Positions 16,426-26,460 are shown, numbered from the stretch's first letter. The stretch: 64,000 nt of DNA from Parasphingorhabdus halotolerans (GCF_012516475.1 NZ_CP051217.1:1860001-1924000); one strand, 5' to 3'. A program made the numbers and translations. The notes: a model not told the origin generated them from the letters alone.

Positions 16426-17841
16426 TCAATTCTCCAGCCCCAATACTTTGCGCGCACTCGTAATCTGCGCTTTTACCTGAATGGGTGCTGTCCCGCCATA
16501 GCTGGAACGGCTGGCGACAGAGGCATCGACGGTTAAAACATCAAAGACCTGCTCGGAAATCCGCGCATCAATCTGCTGAAATTGCTCCAGCGTCAATTCT
16601 GACAAACCGCAATTTTGCTTTTCCGCCAGTGCAACAACAGTACCGGTCACATGATGCGCCTCGCGGAAGGGTAGCTTGGCTTCGCGAACCAGCCAGTCAG
16701 CAAAGTCGGTGGCGGTAGAAAATCCGGACTCGGCCAGTTCCCGCATACGTGCTGGCCGGAATTCGACTTCGGCAATCATCCCGGTCATCGCTGCGATGGA
16801 AAGTCCGAGCAGATCATGCGCTTCAAACACGGGAGGTTTATCATCCTGCATATCCTTGGAATACGCTAGTGGGAGCCCCTTCATTGTCATTACCAGCGCC
16901 TGCATCGCACCGGCAATGCGCCCACTGTGTCCACGCACTAATTCAGCAGCATCAGGATTGCGCTTTTGCGGCATGATCGATGAGCCGGTGGAATAGCTAT
17001 CGGGTAGGCTGATGAAACCAAAAGGCTGACTCGCCCAGATCACAAACTCCTCGGCCAGCCGCGAGAGATGCAGACTGCACTGGGTGGCAGCCATCAGGTA
17101 ATCGAGAGCGAAATCACGGTCGGATACCGAATCAAGGCTGTTTCTAGTCGGTCCATCGAAACCGAGCATTTGTGCCGTATTACCGCGATCTATCGTAAAA
17201 CCGGTTCCTGCCAATGCCGCCGCGCCCAAAGGCGATTCGTTCATCCGCGTTCTCGCATCGGCAAACCGCGAACGATCCCGCCGGATCATTTCGAAATAAG
17301 CCATAAGGTGATGGCCAAGGCTCACCGGCTGGGCAGACTGCAAATGGGTAAAGCCGGGCATGACCGTGTCCGCATGCTCTTCGGCGCGGTCCAGCAAGGC
17401 CTTTTGTAGTTCTTCCAGCGCCGCATCGACCATGTCGAGCGCATCGCGCACCCAGAGCTTGAAATCCGTCGCCACCTGATCATTGCGCGACCGGGCGGTG
17501 TGCAAGCGCCCCGCGACCGGGCCCAGTATTTCAGTGAGCCGCGCCTCTACATGCATGTGAATGTCTTCGAGATCCAGATTTTCGGTTATCCCGTTCGCTT
17601 CAAATTCCTGTGCGATCTGGTTGAGCCCCCTGATAATCTGCGTCGCGTCTTCGGCCTCGATAATTTTCTGCGCGGCCAGCATCGCGACATGCGCCAACGA
17701 TGCGCGAATATCCTGTCGCCATAACTTCTTGTCGAACGGGATGGAGGCGTTTATCTCGCGCATGACAGATGAAGGGCCATCGGCAAACCTGCCGCCCCAC
17801 ATAGCGTTGGAATTTTTAGTGGCGTCGTTGATAAGATACAT
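16426..17841 (-). CDS. argH: argininosuccinate lyase
   Basis: This 471-residue enzyme splits argininosuccinate to arginine and fumarate. The core begins at [10 protein letters not shown], and the fumarase-superfamily signature [12 protein letters not shown] is near residue 285, with [12 protein letters not shown] near residue 115. The start is put at 17841 ([17 protein letters not shown]) because relatives carry a short leader before MWGG; 17802 is the alternative. A much longer open frame extends upstream but runs antisense to the TlpA gene. The 5' ends of argH and tlpA overlap head to head. lptM and lysA follow on the same strand. Confidence 0.95.
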   Translation of the reverse strand: MYLINDATKNSNAMWGGRFADGPSSVMREINASIPFDKKLWRQDIRASLAHVAMLAAQKIIEAEDATQIIRGLNQIAQEFEANGITENLDLEDIHMHVEARLTEILGPVAGRLHTARSRNDQVATDFKLWVRDALDMVDAALEELQKALLDRAEEHADTVMPGFTHLQSAQPVSLGHHLMAYFEMIRRDRSRFADARTRMNESPLGAAALAGTGFTIDRGNTAQMLGFDGPTRNSLDSVSDRDFALDYLMAATQCSLHLSRLAEEFVIWASQPFGFISLPDSYSTGSSIMPQKRNPDAAELVRGHSGRIAGAMQALVMTMKGLPLAYSKDMQDDKPPVFEAHDLLGLSIAAMTGMIAEVEFRPARMRELAESGFSTATDFADWLVREAKLPFREAHHVTGTVVALAEKQNCGLSELTLEQFQQIDARISEQVFDVLTVDASVASRSSYGGTAPIQVKAQITSARKVLGLEN

Positions 17842-18418
17842 CCTCTTGGTCTTGATCGGGCTTGCGCTTGCGTCCTGCGATAGAGGCTCCAGCGAAGCGG
17901 AGCAAGATGTTGATGGCACGGAACTAACTGGAGACGGCGAAACCATAGAAAGCGACAGCGGTCTTGTCGGCAAACTCGATATCTCGCAGCGTGGTTCGGA
18001 TATGCTTGATGTGGTATTTGAAGGGCCAGATGGAAACCCGGTTCGGCTCAGCGATTTCAAAGGTAAGCCCTTGCTCATCAACATCTGGGCAACCTGGTGC
18101 GCGCCCTGCGTGGTGGAGATGCCGATGCTCGATGAACTCGCTGCCCGCGAGGAAGACCGGCTTGAGGTGATTGTCGTTTCACAGGATTTGCAAGGAGCAG
18201 AGAAGGTTGACCCGTTTTTCGAGCGCGCTGATTTCAAAATGCTGGAACCCTATATCGATCCTGAAAACGGCCTGAGTTTTGGATTCGGAACGGGCCTGAT
18301 GCCAACAACAGTCCTTTATGACGAGAGCGGCAAAGAAGTCTGGCGGGTCATCGGTGCGATGGACTGGGACGGTGCCCGGGCAGCCACCTTGATGGAAGAG
18401 ACGCTGTCTGAGAAGTGA
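17819..18418 (+). CDS. TlpA-family thiol-disulfide reductase lipoprotein
   Basis: This protein of about 199 residues has a hydrophobic leader ending in LALASC, a lipobox, then an acidic linker and a thioredoxin-fold domain. The redox motif WCAPC is present in [20 protein letters not shown]. The TlpA-type cis-proline segment is [11 protein letters not shown]. It probably reduces disulfides in periplasmic proteins, for example apo-cytochromes, on the outer face of the inner membrane. The start is uncertain: a GTG at 17819 or a TTG at 17828, neither with a clear ribosome site. It lies next to tRNA-Val. Confidence 0.88.
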   Translation: MASLIRYILLVLIGLALASCDRGSSEAEQDVDGTELTGDGETIESDSGLVGKLDISQRGSDMLDVVFEGPDGNPVRLSDFKGKPLLINIWATWCAPCVVEMPMLDELAAREEDRLEVIVVSQDLQGAEKVDPFFERADFKMLEPYIDPENGLSFGFGTGLMPTTVLYDESGKEVWRVIGAMDWDGARAATLMEETLSEK

Positions 18419-18420
18419 GG

Positions 18421-18496
<76 letters not shown>

Positions 18497-19029
18497 CCAT
18501 GCTCGGCACATGTGGAGTACAGGCGGCGGCCAATGCCAAAACATCCTGACTTTGGCAAGCACCTTTCAATAAATTTAGATTTTGTATCATTGTGTAAAGC
18601 GTGGGAGAACAAAATTTGAACGCAATTTCAAAAGGCTAGCTTATCCCGCGATTCGCAACTTACCCCCACTTATCCACAATATTTTATCTAATAAATTCAA
18701 TATTTTAAAAGATAATTCGGGAAATTCCACAGCTTGCTACTGTCAACAGGTTTATTTCATTTTTTTTACAATCCCGGCCTTGCTCGAATCGGTTTGAGCC
18801 GCTTAATAAAGAACATCGGCGGTTGGTTATGGATTGGTTATCCAAACCTTCAATGAAAATAACAGTGCTGCGTTGAAAACGTGTTTTCAACATCAATTTT
18901 GCTGTGCCTGTCGTGTTCCTATGGCTGGGGGCACTCGAACATCGGGTACAATAAATGCGGGCAGCACAGCAGTCGAACATTGGTGCTGACATGAAGCGGG
19001 CCAAAGCAAAAAAGTAACGGGGGTTATAA
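18497..19029. other. AT-rich 533-base intergenic region upstream of dnaA
   Basis: No convincing gene is present. The region has an AT-rich core (about 18660-18725), a perfect DnaA box and two near-matches (TTATGGATT at 18827 and TTATCCAAA at 18838). It probably contains the dnaA promoter and sites of DnaA autoregulation. Whether it includes an origin cannot be settled without GC-skew data, because in many alphaproteobacteria oriC lies near hemE and not dnaA. Confidence 0.5.
18670..18678 (+). promoter_or_regulatory. DnaA box
   Basis: TTATCCACA, the consensus DnaA-binding 9-mer, stands 352 bases upstream of the dnaA start codon, at the edge of an AT-rich run. It fits autoregulation of dnaA or origin function. 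Confidence 0.65.
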
Positions 19030-20469
19030 GTGGAAGAGGATGCAAATGTCGGCAATGAAATGGTTAGCATCGAGGCGGTCGATACCACAGCTAACAATCT
19101 GGGTGAGACGACAGGGTTGAACACAGAGCTGGACCAAATATGGGCTACGATTTGTACTGGCCTGCGCCGCGATCTGGGTGCCCAGATTTTTGGTCAATGG
19201 ATTAAGCCGATCAAGCTCGCACAATTTGAAGCGACGATTGGCGAGTTGCAGCTTGTCGTCCCTTCGGAATTTGCAGCAAACTGGATTCGTGATCGTTATG
19301 CTGATCGGTTGACGCTGGCATGGAAGAGTCATTTTCCAGATGTGCGCTCTCTAACATTCAGCGCCAAAGCTGGGGCCGCCCGCATAGCGAAGGTTAAGCA
19401 GGTAGAACTCTCCGGGCAAAACTCGTCCGAGAATATCAGCAAATTTCGACTTGACCTTGATGCGCGGATGACATTCGATCAGTTCATCGCAGGCAATTCT
19501 AATGTGCTCGCGCTCAATGCAGCACAACGCGTGGCGGCTCCAGAGAAACCGTTGTTTTGCCCTCTCTATCTGCAGTCTTCCACCGGTCAGGGCAAAACGC
19601 ATCTGATGCATGCTATTGGCCATGCCTACCGCATAGAGTTTCCAGGTGCGCGGATCATATACATGTCCGCAGAACGGTTTATGATTGAATTTGTCACCGC
19701 GATGCGCCGCAACGAAGCGATGGAATTCAAGGCTTCCCTGCGCGAAGCCGACTTGCTGATGATTGATGATATTCAGTTCATCGTCGGCAAAAACTCGACG
19801 CAGGAGGAATTTTTACACACGGTTGATGCGCTGATCAGCCAGGGCAAACGCGTCGTGGTGGCGGCAGATCGTCCGCCGCAAGCGCTGGACGGAGTCGATC
19901 AAAGACTGCTTTCTCGCCTCTCAATGGGCCTGGTCGCCGATATTCAATCGGCTGGCCTCGAGCTCCGTCGTGATATTCTCAAGCACCGGCTAGCTGGCAT
20001 GCCGCATCAAAAAGTATCTGATGATGTTGTGGAGTTTCTTGCCCGGACAATCAGCCGCAATTTGCGTGAGCTGGAAGGTGGTCTTAACAAGTTGTTGGCC
20101 TACGCACAATTGACAGGACGCGATATCACCCGGGAACTCGCCGAAGAACAGCTTTCCGACATCTTGAGCGCCTGCCGTCGCCGCATTACGATTGATGAGA
20201 TCCAGCGCACCGTTTGTGAATATTACCGGCTTGAGCGCAATGAAATGTCATCCAAACGCCGCGCCCGCGCTGTTGCACGGCCGCGTCAGGTCGCCATGTA
20301 TCTCGCCAAGGTCATGACCCCGCGCAGCTATCCGGAAATCGGTCGCAAATTCGGCGGACGCGATCACAGCACGGTTATACATGCGGTGAAACTGGTCGAG
20401 CAACTCCGTGGCGAAGATAGCGAGATGGACAATGATGTCAGGATGCTGCTCCGCCAACTGGAAAGCTGA
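19030..20469 (+). CDS. dnaA: chromosomal replication initiator protein DnaA
   Basis: This 479-residue AAA+ ATPase melts the replication origin. Domain I is near residues 25-95 (LDQIWATICTGLRRDLGAQI). The Walker A loop STGQGKTHLMHA lies near residue 187, Walker B MIDDIQF near residue 247, and the DNA-binding domain IV signature GGRDHSTVIHAVKLVE near residue 447. The GTG at 19030 is the first start in frame, after ACGGGGG. The rpsT gene is the neighbour two genes downstream, the usual alphaproteobacterial context. The gene is intact and near full family length. Confidence 0.98.
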   Translation: MEEDANVGNEMVSIEAVDTTANNLGETTGLNTELDQIWATICTGLRRDLGAQIFGQWIKPIKLAQFEATIGELQLVVPSEFAANWIRDRYADRLTLAWKSHFPDVRSLTFSAKAGAARIAKVKQVELSGQNSSENISKFRLDLDARMTFDQFIAGNSNVLALNAAQRVAAPEKPLFCPLYLQSSTGQGKTHLMHAIGHAYRIEFPGARIIYMSAERFMIEFVTAMRRNEAMEFKASLREADLLMIDDIQFIVGKNSTQEEFLHTVDALISQGKRVVVAADRPPQALDGVDQRLLSRLSMGLVADIQSAGLELRRDILKHRLAGMPHQKVSDDVVEFLARTISRNLRELEGGLNKLLAYAQLTGRDITRELAEEQLSDILSACRRRITIDEIQRTVCEYYRLERNEMSSKRRARAVARPRQVAMYLAKVMTPRSYPEIGRKFGGRDHSTVIHAVKLVEQLRGEDSEMDNDVRMLLRQLES

Positions 20470-20523
20470 ACGCTAGAAAAACCCGTTATCAACCGGTCGT
20501 TCTTTGGCTCTAATTCGTTGCCA

Positions 20524-21210
20524 TTAGTTCTTTTCAGGTGCAACAGAGATGCGGACTTTCTCTCCACTGTTTCCCGGGAAGCCGGTGAACATGGCTTCCA
20601 CGAGATTAGGCACCAGATACGTAAGGTTTTTCGAGCGTGACATCGCCTCGGCTTTACCTTCAAAAAGGCGCTCGCCATCAACCGCACGATCGATTTTCAT
20701 ATCCAGCTCGGTTGTAAACACCGTGAAGCTGCGCGCTCCGCCATATCCGGAAAAACCATATCCACCGAATAGGAACGGATCATGGAAGCCATAGCGGTAG
20801 CGGTGGCTTCCATAGAAACCGCGCCGTCCAAATCCGCGTCCGTAATATGAGCCGAAGCCGATATTTGAATAGAACGGATCATAATCTGCAACGACTTTTT
20901 CGCGACCCTTGTCGACGTCATAATCCATACTGACGATAAGCTGGGCCGCCGCTGGATCATCACTGCGCTGATAGCCCAGTTCAATCATGCGCTGCTCAAC
21001 CAACCCAGCATATTGTGCAAACTCCAGTCCGCCTTTCAGCTCTGGGTCGCTGGCTACAACGGCGAAGCTTTGGCCCGTAGTTTCAGGCAATGCGACGAAC
21101 CGTTGGACATCAGCGCGGAAAGGAGTCGCGCAGGCGCTGAGCGCCAAGAGTGAAAACGGCGCCAAGGCCATAAGCCCCCGCCGCGATATAGTTTTACTAG
21201 ACCCTGTCAT
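20524..21210 (-). CDS. DUF4136 family lipoprotein
   Basis: This 228-residue protein has a twin-arginine-like start (ISRRGLMALAPFSLLALSAC) whose signal peptide ends in a lipobox cysteine (about residue 27). The mature part follows the DUF4136 pattern: a strand-rich N-terminal half (VQRFVALPETTGQSFAVVAS), LGYQRSDDPAAAQLIVSMDY, a glycine/tyrosine-rich middle (FGSYYGRGFGRRGFYG) and a final LVEAMFTGFPGNSGE. Function is unknown; family members are envelope lipoproteins. It is convergent with dnaA. Confidence 0.87.
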   Translation of the reverse strand: MTGSSKTISRRGLMALAPFSLLALSACATPFRADVQRFVALPETTGQSFAVVASDPELKGGLEFAQYAGLVEQRMIELGYQRSDDPAAAQLIVSMDYDVDKGREKVVADYDPFYSNIGFGSYYGRGFGRRGFYGSHRYRYGFHDPFLFGGYGFSGYGGARSFTVFTTELDMKIDRAVDGERLFEGKAEAMSRSKNLTYLVPNLVEAMFTGFPGNSGEKVRISVAPEKN

Positions 21211-21495
21211 TGCAAATCCTTCTGGTTATCCACCATCATCGTTCTTTAATATCATTAGCATGCTGAACCCGTTTTGAACGACGGAATTTTGGCGCAATCC
21301 ATTTTATCTATCCATTTCGGAGCAATTATGATGACGCCATAATGCCTTGTGAATGGACAAATCCGGCCATGATAAAATCGATATTTCCTCTGATTTCCGT
21401 CCATATCGGAGCGTGATCGGTTCGACTTCTCTCCGAAACGCATTCTATTTTAATCCTTACCAACAAAACTTGTTAAACATGGGGGACAACAGATA

Positions 21496-22650
21496 ATGAA
21501 ATATGAAAATGGTCAAGAACTGGAGCAATTGGTTAGCGGATATAATGTGAAAAACTACGATGATCCTGATATTGGCCATCATATCGATGATTTTATCGGC
21601 CCGGTTATCCTAACCACCAATGATCCAGGAACGGGCGATCAATATCGACAAATTATTGAATTTTGTGGACTGAGGGTTTCGACGAACAAGGGCCTGGACG
21701 AAGCGGAGGCCGCTTTGTTGCGGCAGTTCAACGCCTCAGCGGTGCTCGCTCAAATTGATTCTGCAGACGAAATAACAAGCGCCCCGATGACGCAGATCGG
21801 GAGGATTTGCAATGATCGCGGCCTACCGCTTGTCCTTATATTTCAAATCGAATTGCTCGATGAAATATTGGAGACTATCAACTGCGCAGATGTAGAACAT
21901 ATCATCCTCAATAAAAATGGCCCACAAAAGACTGATATTACGGCTGAAATCATCATAGCGCTGCCCCGGCGTATCCAGCGTGGGCAAAGACATATCTTCG
22001 GGAACCGCGATGAGGTTGATCTTGTCGATCTGAAGAAAATCTCGGCAGATGTTGAGCGCATTGCCAAGGCGCTCAACGAATTGTCAGCCCCGGATTATGG
22101 AGCCACTCAGCGAGAGGCAATCGCTGACCCTTTCCTCGGGCGCGATGAAATCACCCAAGGAACGAATTTTCCGGGGCGCAATAATGTGGCAGATGTACCA
22201 CTTGGGTTTAATGCCCAGAACAAGCCAGACCAAAAAACCTATGGTTTCGCGGCGGATAGCGGCCAGCGCGCGGAAAAAGTCGAAAGTGGCGAACTACAAG
22301 GTCCCGTTTCTGCCCGCCAAATAAGGGATTTGATCAAGGCTCGGCGCCTGCGCGATCAATATTTTGATGCAGAACTATTTGCCGATCCCGCATGGGATAT
22401 GCTGTTGGACCTGATGGCAGCGCGACTCGAAGGTGTCCGCGTTTCAGTATCCAGCCTATGCATCGCCGCTAGCGTGCCGCCAACCACTGCCTTGCGCTGG
22501 ATCAAAACTATGACCGAAGAGAAAATATTTGAACGCCGGGCCGATGAGAAGGACGGCCGTCGCATTTTCATTGAACTCAGCGATGAATCCACCGCAGGTA
22601 TGATCGGATTTTTCTCGATGATTCGGCGCAGTAAATTGATGATGATCTAA
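21496..22650 (+). CDS. winged-helix regulator with receiver-like N-terminal half
   Basis: This 384-residue protein has two parts. The N-terminal 130 residues (VILTTNDPGTGDQYRQIIEF, then SAVLAQIDSADE) look like a degenerate response-regulator or flavodoxin-like fold without a clear phospho-acceptor motif. A long linker follows. The last 85 residues form a MarR-like winged helix (LDLMAARLEGVRVSVSSLCI, VPPTTALRWIKTMTEEKIFE, DGRRIFIELSD). Such proteins recur in sphingomonads near dnaA/rpsT. The gene is preceded by an AT-rich promoter region and ends in a bidirectional terminator. Targets are unknown. Confidence 0.75.
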   Translation: MKYENGQELEQLVSGYNVKNYDDPDIGHHIDDFIGPVILTTNDPGTGDQYRQIIEFCGLRVSTNKGLDEAEAALLRQFNASAVLAQIDSADEITSAPMTQIGRICNDRGLPLVLIFQIELLDEILETINCADVEHIILNKNGPQKTDITAEIIIALPRRIQRGQRHIFGNRDEVDLVDLKKISADVERIAKALNELSAPDYGATQREAIADPFLGRDEITQGTNFPGRNNVADVPLGFNAQNKPDQKTYGFAADSGQRAEKVESGELQGPVSARQIRDLIKARRLRDQYFDAELFADPAWDMLLDLMAARLEGVRVSVSSLCIAASVPPTTALRWIKTMTEEKIFERRADEKDGRRIFIELSDESTAGMIGFFSMIRRSKLMMI

Positions 22651-22687
22651 GACGACTGCGGTCAGCCGTGTGTCACAGACAAAAGAA

Positions 22688-22717
22688 AACCCGCCTTTCA
22701 GGGGCGGGTTCTTTTTT
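22688..22717. terminator. bidirectional terminator between the winged-helix gene and rpsT
   Basis: AACCCGCC and GGCGGGTT form an eight-base stem with a seven-base loop, followed by CTTTTTT on the plus strand and preceded by AAAAGAAA, which gives T-runs on the other strand. Confidence 0.9.
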
Positions 22718-22735
22718 TAGCGACATGGCATAGGA

Positions 22736-22999
22736 CTAACCCAGCGCAGCAACCCGCTTGGTAAGGCGGCTAAATTTGCGGGCCGCTGTGTTTTTGTGGA
22801 ACAGGCCTTTGGAGACACCGCGCGCCAATTCTGGCTGAACAGCGGTCAATGCCGTCGCTGCAGTAGTCTTGTCGCCCGCTTCCAAAGCCGCTTCAACCGC
22901 TTTGATTTTCGTCCGGATCTGGCTCACGCGGTTTTTGTTAATGACCGTGCGGCGTCCATTACGACGGATACGTTTTTTTGCTTGCGGCGTATTAGCCAT
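22736..22999 (-). CDS. rpsT: 30S ribosomal protein S20
   Basis: This 87-residue, strongly basic, all-helical protein binds 16S rRNA in the small subunit. The N-terminus [20 protein letters not shown] and the C-terminal [20 protein letters not shown] are the S20 signatures. An upstream sequence (tgaggtatttt on the minus strand) supplies the ribosome site. It is divergent from nothing near; mutM lies upstream on the same strand with about 140 bases between them. It is followed by the bidirectional terminator. Confidence 0.97.
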   Translation of the reverse strand: MANTPQAKKRIRRNGRRTVINKNRVSQIRTKIKAVEAALEAGDKTTAATALTAVQPELARGVSKGLFHKNTAARKFSRLTKRVAALG

Positions 23000-23137
23000 G
23001 AAAATACCTCAATATCTGAAAATCTGGTTTGCCGTGAATCAAAGAAGCATCACTAGCTCAAGTCGGCGGTCATTAGCTTCTGATCTGATTCTCGTCAATA
23101 GCAGAGTGGTAGTTCCGTTTTCGCCAGTCATCCAACG

Positions 23138-23950
23138 CTATCGCTGACATTTCCGGCAGAAAAAGGTCGATCTGCCACTATCCACTTTGCGCAGCACGAC
23201 AGCGCCACAATGACATGCGTCCCCTTCACGGCCATAGACGAGCCAATCCTTGGCGAAATAACCCAATTCTCCGTCCGGCCGCACAAAATCCCGCAAACTC
23301 GAACCACCTGCTGCAATGGCTGATGTAAGCACCTGCTTAATAGCAACAACCAGCCTTTCGTAACGTGGTTTCGATATCTGTCCACCTGTCCGATGGGGAG
23401 AAATGCCAGCCATATGAAGCGCCTCGCACACATAGATATTACCGAGTCCTGCTACCGTCTTTTGGTCCAGCAAAAGCTGCTTGATGGGGGCCTTGCGATC
23501 TTTGGTTACGCGCTTCAAATAGGCGGCCGTAAAATCATCGCCTAACGGCTCGGGGCCCATCGCGAAAAATGGTCCATATTCATCCAGAGCATCAGCCGTT
23601 GTGATATCAACTGAGCCGAAGCGGCGGGGATCGTTCAGCACGAGCTGGCGGCCTTCGTCGGTCTCCAGCAGCAAATGATCGTGCTTTTCCAATTCAGAGG
23701 GATCAATCCGCCAGCGGCCTGACATGCCGAGATGAAAGATCATCACATCGCCGCGATCTGTTTCAATCAGGCCATATTTTGCTCGTCGACCCAGCGATAC
23801 CACCCGCGCGCCGGTCATCCTCTGGCGCAAGTCAACCGGGAACGGTCGCCGCAGATCGGCGCGGCGCGGTTCGACCAACGTCAAGCGCCTGCCTTCCAGC
23901 GCTGGTCGCAATCCAGCGACCGTTGTTTCCACTTCTGGTAGCTCCGGCAT
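23138..23950 (-). CDS. mutM: formamidopyrimidine-DNA glycosylase (Fpg)
   Basis: This 270-residue base-excision repair enzyme removes 8-oxoguanine and formamidopyrimidines. It starts at MPELPEVETTVAGLRP, where Pro2 is the nucleophile and Glu3 the acid; the longer open frame upstream is discarded because the N-terminus must be free. The helix-two-turn-helix VAGLGNIYVCEALH is near residue 165, and a zinc finger (CHCGAVVL...FFCRKCQR) closes the protein. The divergent neighbour is ubiE. Its C-terminal end is the usual length. Confidence 0.97.
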   Translation of the reverse strand: MPELPEVETTVAGLRPALEGRRLTLVEPRRADLRRPFPVDLRQRMTGARVVSLGRRAKYGLIETDRGDVMIFHLGMSGRWRIDPSELEKHDHLLLETDEGRQLVLNDPRRFGSVDITTADALDEYGPFFAMGPEPLGDDFTAAYLKRVTKDRKAPIKQLLLDQKTVAGLGNIYVCEALHMAGISPHRTGGQISKPRYERLVVAIKQVLTSAIAAGGSSLRDFVRPDGELGYFAKDWLVYGREGDACHCGAVVLRKVDSGRSTFFCRKCQR

Positions 23951-24104
23951 TGAAATTCCTGCGTGTATGCACCGATCTTTTAGACGGCTTACAATATGAC
24001 CTAATGGCCAGCTACAGGGTGATTGCAGTGCTGCCAAGCCTCGTCTAATGCCGGTGGATGATAAAGCTGGCACTGACGATACATTCTTAGGGCATGAGTA
24101 TATA

Positions 24105-24845
24105 ATGGCACTTGAAAGCAAAACGGTCTCCTTTGGTTATGAAGACGTCGACGAGAATGAAAAAGTCGGACGCGTCGGGCAGGTATTTTCCAGCGTTGCC
24201 TCCAAATATGATGTGATGAACGATGCCATGACAGCCGGAACGCACCGGCTTTGGAAAGACCGTTTCGTGCGCCGCGTGAAAGCCCGCGAAGGCGAAGAAA
24301 TTCTCGATATGGCGGGCGGCACCGGTGACATTGCTTTCCGCATGGTCGATACCGGCGCGAACATTACAGTGGCTGACATAAACCCCGATATGCTGGAAGC
24401 CGGCGTTGAACGGGCCATCAAGAAAGGCGAAGGTCGGCTGGTCTGGAGCGAACAAAACGCGGAAGAACTGAACTTCCCAGATACGCATTTCGATGCCTAC
24501 ACCATTGTGTTTGGCATCCGCAACGTCACCCATATCGATAAGGCGCTGGAAGAGGCGCACCGGGTTTTGCGATACGGTGGACGGTTTTACTGCATGGAGT
24601 TCTCGCAGACCAAATGGCCGGGTTTTGACAAGGCTTATGATTTTTATTCTCACCGAATTTTACCTAAAGTCGGTAAAGCTGTGGCCGGAGACGAAGACAG
24701 CTACCGCTATCTTGCAGAATCGATTGATCGCTTTCCACCGATGGAAAAATTTGAGGCGATGATCAAGACGGCAGGCTTTTCGCAGACCAAGGTCGAACCG
24801 ATGATGGGCGGGCTGGTCTGTATTCACAGCGGCTGGAAAGTCTGA
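24105..24845 (+). CDS. ubiE: ubiquinone/menaquinone methyltransferase UbiE
   Basis: This 246-residue SAM-dependent C-methyltransferase acts in ubiquinone synthesis. The start is MALESKTVSFGYEDVDENEK, after a weak ribosome site; the longer frame from 24048 is not needed. The SAM motif LDMAGGTGDIAFR lies near residue 67, and the UbiE signatures YDVMNDAMTAGTHRLWK and NAEELNFPDTHFDAYTIVFG are complete. It is followed after 13 bases by ubiB, forming the conserved mutM/ubiE-ubiB arrangement. Confidence 0.97.
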   Translation: MALESKTVSFGYEDVDENEKVGRVGQVFSSVASKYDVMNDAMTAGTHRLWKDRFVRRVKAREGEEILDMAGGTGDIAFRMVDTGANITVADINPDMLEAGVERAIKKGEGRLVWSEQNAEELNFPDTHFDAYTIVFGIRNVTHIDKALEEAHRVLRYGGRFYCMEFSQTKWPGFDKAYDFYSHRILPKVGKAVAGDEDSYRYLAESIDRFPPMEKFEAMIKTAGFSQTKVEPMMGGLVCIHSGWKV

Positions 24846-24858
24846 GCACGTAAAATCC

Positions 24859-26412
24859 ATGACCTCTGCCCGCACCCATATGTTTCGTCTGCTCAAATGG
24901 GGCCGCACGCTCGCCAAGCATGGCGCGCTACGCGACCTTGAAAAGCACAAGGCAACACCGCCGCAGGTCCGCCGCCTGTTTCGCTTCGCGCGGTTGGGCA
25001 CGATACAGCCGAAAACGCCCAATTATTCTGCGGCGCTGCAAGCCATTGGCCCGGCAGCGATCAAGCTCGGCCAGACGCTCGCCACCCGACCTGACATTAT
25101 CGGGGTGGAAGCTGCGCGTGATCTTCTCCAACTGCAAGATAATCTACCACCAGTGGCGTTTGATAAAATTCGCGACGAGATTGAAGCCAGCCTCGGCAAG
25201 TCGGTCGAAGAGCTTTACAGTCACATTGATCCCGACCCGGTTGGTGCGGCGTCGATTGCTCAGGTGCACCGGGCGACGACGATTGAAGGCAAGGATGTTG
25301 CGGTAAAAGTGCTGCGCCCCGGGATTATCAAAAAGTTCAACCAAGATATCGAGACGTATGAGTGGGCAGCAGCCCATCTTGAGGCTATGGGCGGAGAGGC
25401 AAAAAGACTTCGTCCCGCCGCCGTTATCGCCAATTTCCGGCGCTGGACCATGCGCGAGCTCGATCTGCGGCGCGAAGCAGCCAGCGCATCGGAGTTGGCT
25501 GAACATATGGCCAATGTCGATCAGTTTGAAATACCTGCAATCGATTGGGACCGGACCTCGGGCCGCGTGCTGACACTCGACTGGGTGGATGGTGTAAAAA
25601 TCTCCAAACGCGATGCACTTATCGCAGCCGGGCATGACCTCGATGATGTGGCCAACCGCCTCGTCCGCACTTTCCTCAAGCAAGCGATTGAAGCGGGCTA
25701 TTTTCACGCCGATATGCACCAGGGAAATTTGTTTGTGAAAGCGGACGGCACCATTGTGGCGATTGATTTCGGCATAATGGGGCGGATTAACAAAAAGGCG
25801 CGTTTCTGGCTTGCTGAAATCCTCTATGGCCTGACCACCGGCAACTACAAACGTGTCGCGGAAATTCATTTTGAAGCGCAATATGTGCCTGATCATCACA
25901 GTATGGAAGATTTCGCAACCGCATTGAGAGCGGTCGGAGAACCCATGCGGGGCAAGCCGGTGAGCGAGCTATCGGTAGGCGATATGCTTGACGGGCTGTT
26001 CGCAATTACCCGCGATTTCGACATGGAAACCCAGCCGCATTTGCTGCTTCTCCAAAAAACCATGGTGATGGTGGAAGGGATCGCCACCGACCTCAATCCA
26101 CTGATCAATATGTGGGACACCAGCGGGCCTTACGTCAAAGAATGGATACGCGGCGAGCTTGGTCCAGAAGCCGCCATTGCCGACCGGATCAATGATGATG
26201 TCGGCACGTTAATGATGCTACCCGACATTGTCCGGCGGCTGGATGCACAACTCCCCCGAAAAGGCGGCGCACCTCCTGCGCTGCCGGTGGCAGAAGTGGA
26301 GTTGATGTGGGAAAAACGGAAAAAAGGCGCAGGCGTTGGATTCTGGCGCTATACGCTGACGGCGGTGATTGCAGCAGTCATTGGAGCGAGCGTGGTTTGG
26401 TGGTGGGGATGA
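24859..26412 (+). CDS. ubiB: ubiquinone biosynthesis ABC1-family protein UbiB
   Basis: This 517-residue protein belongs to the ABC1/ADCK atypical kinase family needed for ubiquinone synthesis. The KxGQ motif is in IKLGQTLATRPDIIG (about residue 71), the alanine-rich loop in DPVGAASIAQVH (about 129), and the metal-binding region in HADMHQGNLFV and IAIDFGIMGRI. Two hydrophobic helices lie at the very C-terminus (FWRYTLTAVIAAVIGASVVW), anchoring it to the membrane. It is in an operon with ubiE. A second, shorter ABC1 protein is encoded at 45.6-47.0 kb. Confidence 0.96.
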   Translation: MTSARTHMFRLLKWGRTLAKHGALRDLEKHKATPPQVRRLFRFARLGTIQPKTPNYSAALQAIGPAAIKLGQTLATRPDIIGVEAARDLLQLQDNLPPVAFDKIRDEIEASLGKSVEELYSHIDPDPVGAASIAQVHRATTIEGKDVAVKVLRPGIIKKFNQDIETYEWAAAHLEAMGGEAKRLRPAAVIANFRRWTMRELDLRREAASASELAEHMANVDQFEIPAIDWDRTSGRVLTLDWVDGVKISKRDALIAAGHDLDDVANRLVRTFLKQAIEAGYFHADMHQGNLFVKADGTIVAIDFGIMGRINKKARFWLAEILYGLTTGNYKRVAEIHFEAQYVPDHHSMEDFATALRAVGEPMRGKPVSELSVGDMLDGLFAITRDFDMETQPHLLLLQKTMVMVEGIATDLNPLINMWDTSGPYVKEWIRGELGPEAAIADRINDDVGTLMMLPDIVRRLDAQLPRKGGAPPALPVAEVELMWEKRKKGAGVGFWRYTLTAVIAAVIGASVVWWWG

Positions 26413-26460
26413 TTTTCCCTGACTAATCCGGTATGCCACTAGCAAATAGGAGACAATACC

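Noticed and set aside
18497..19029. calling this region oriC
   Set aside because: Only one perfect DnaA box is seen and skew cannot be computed from this window.
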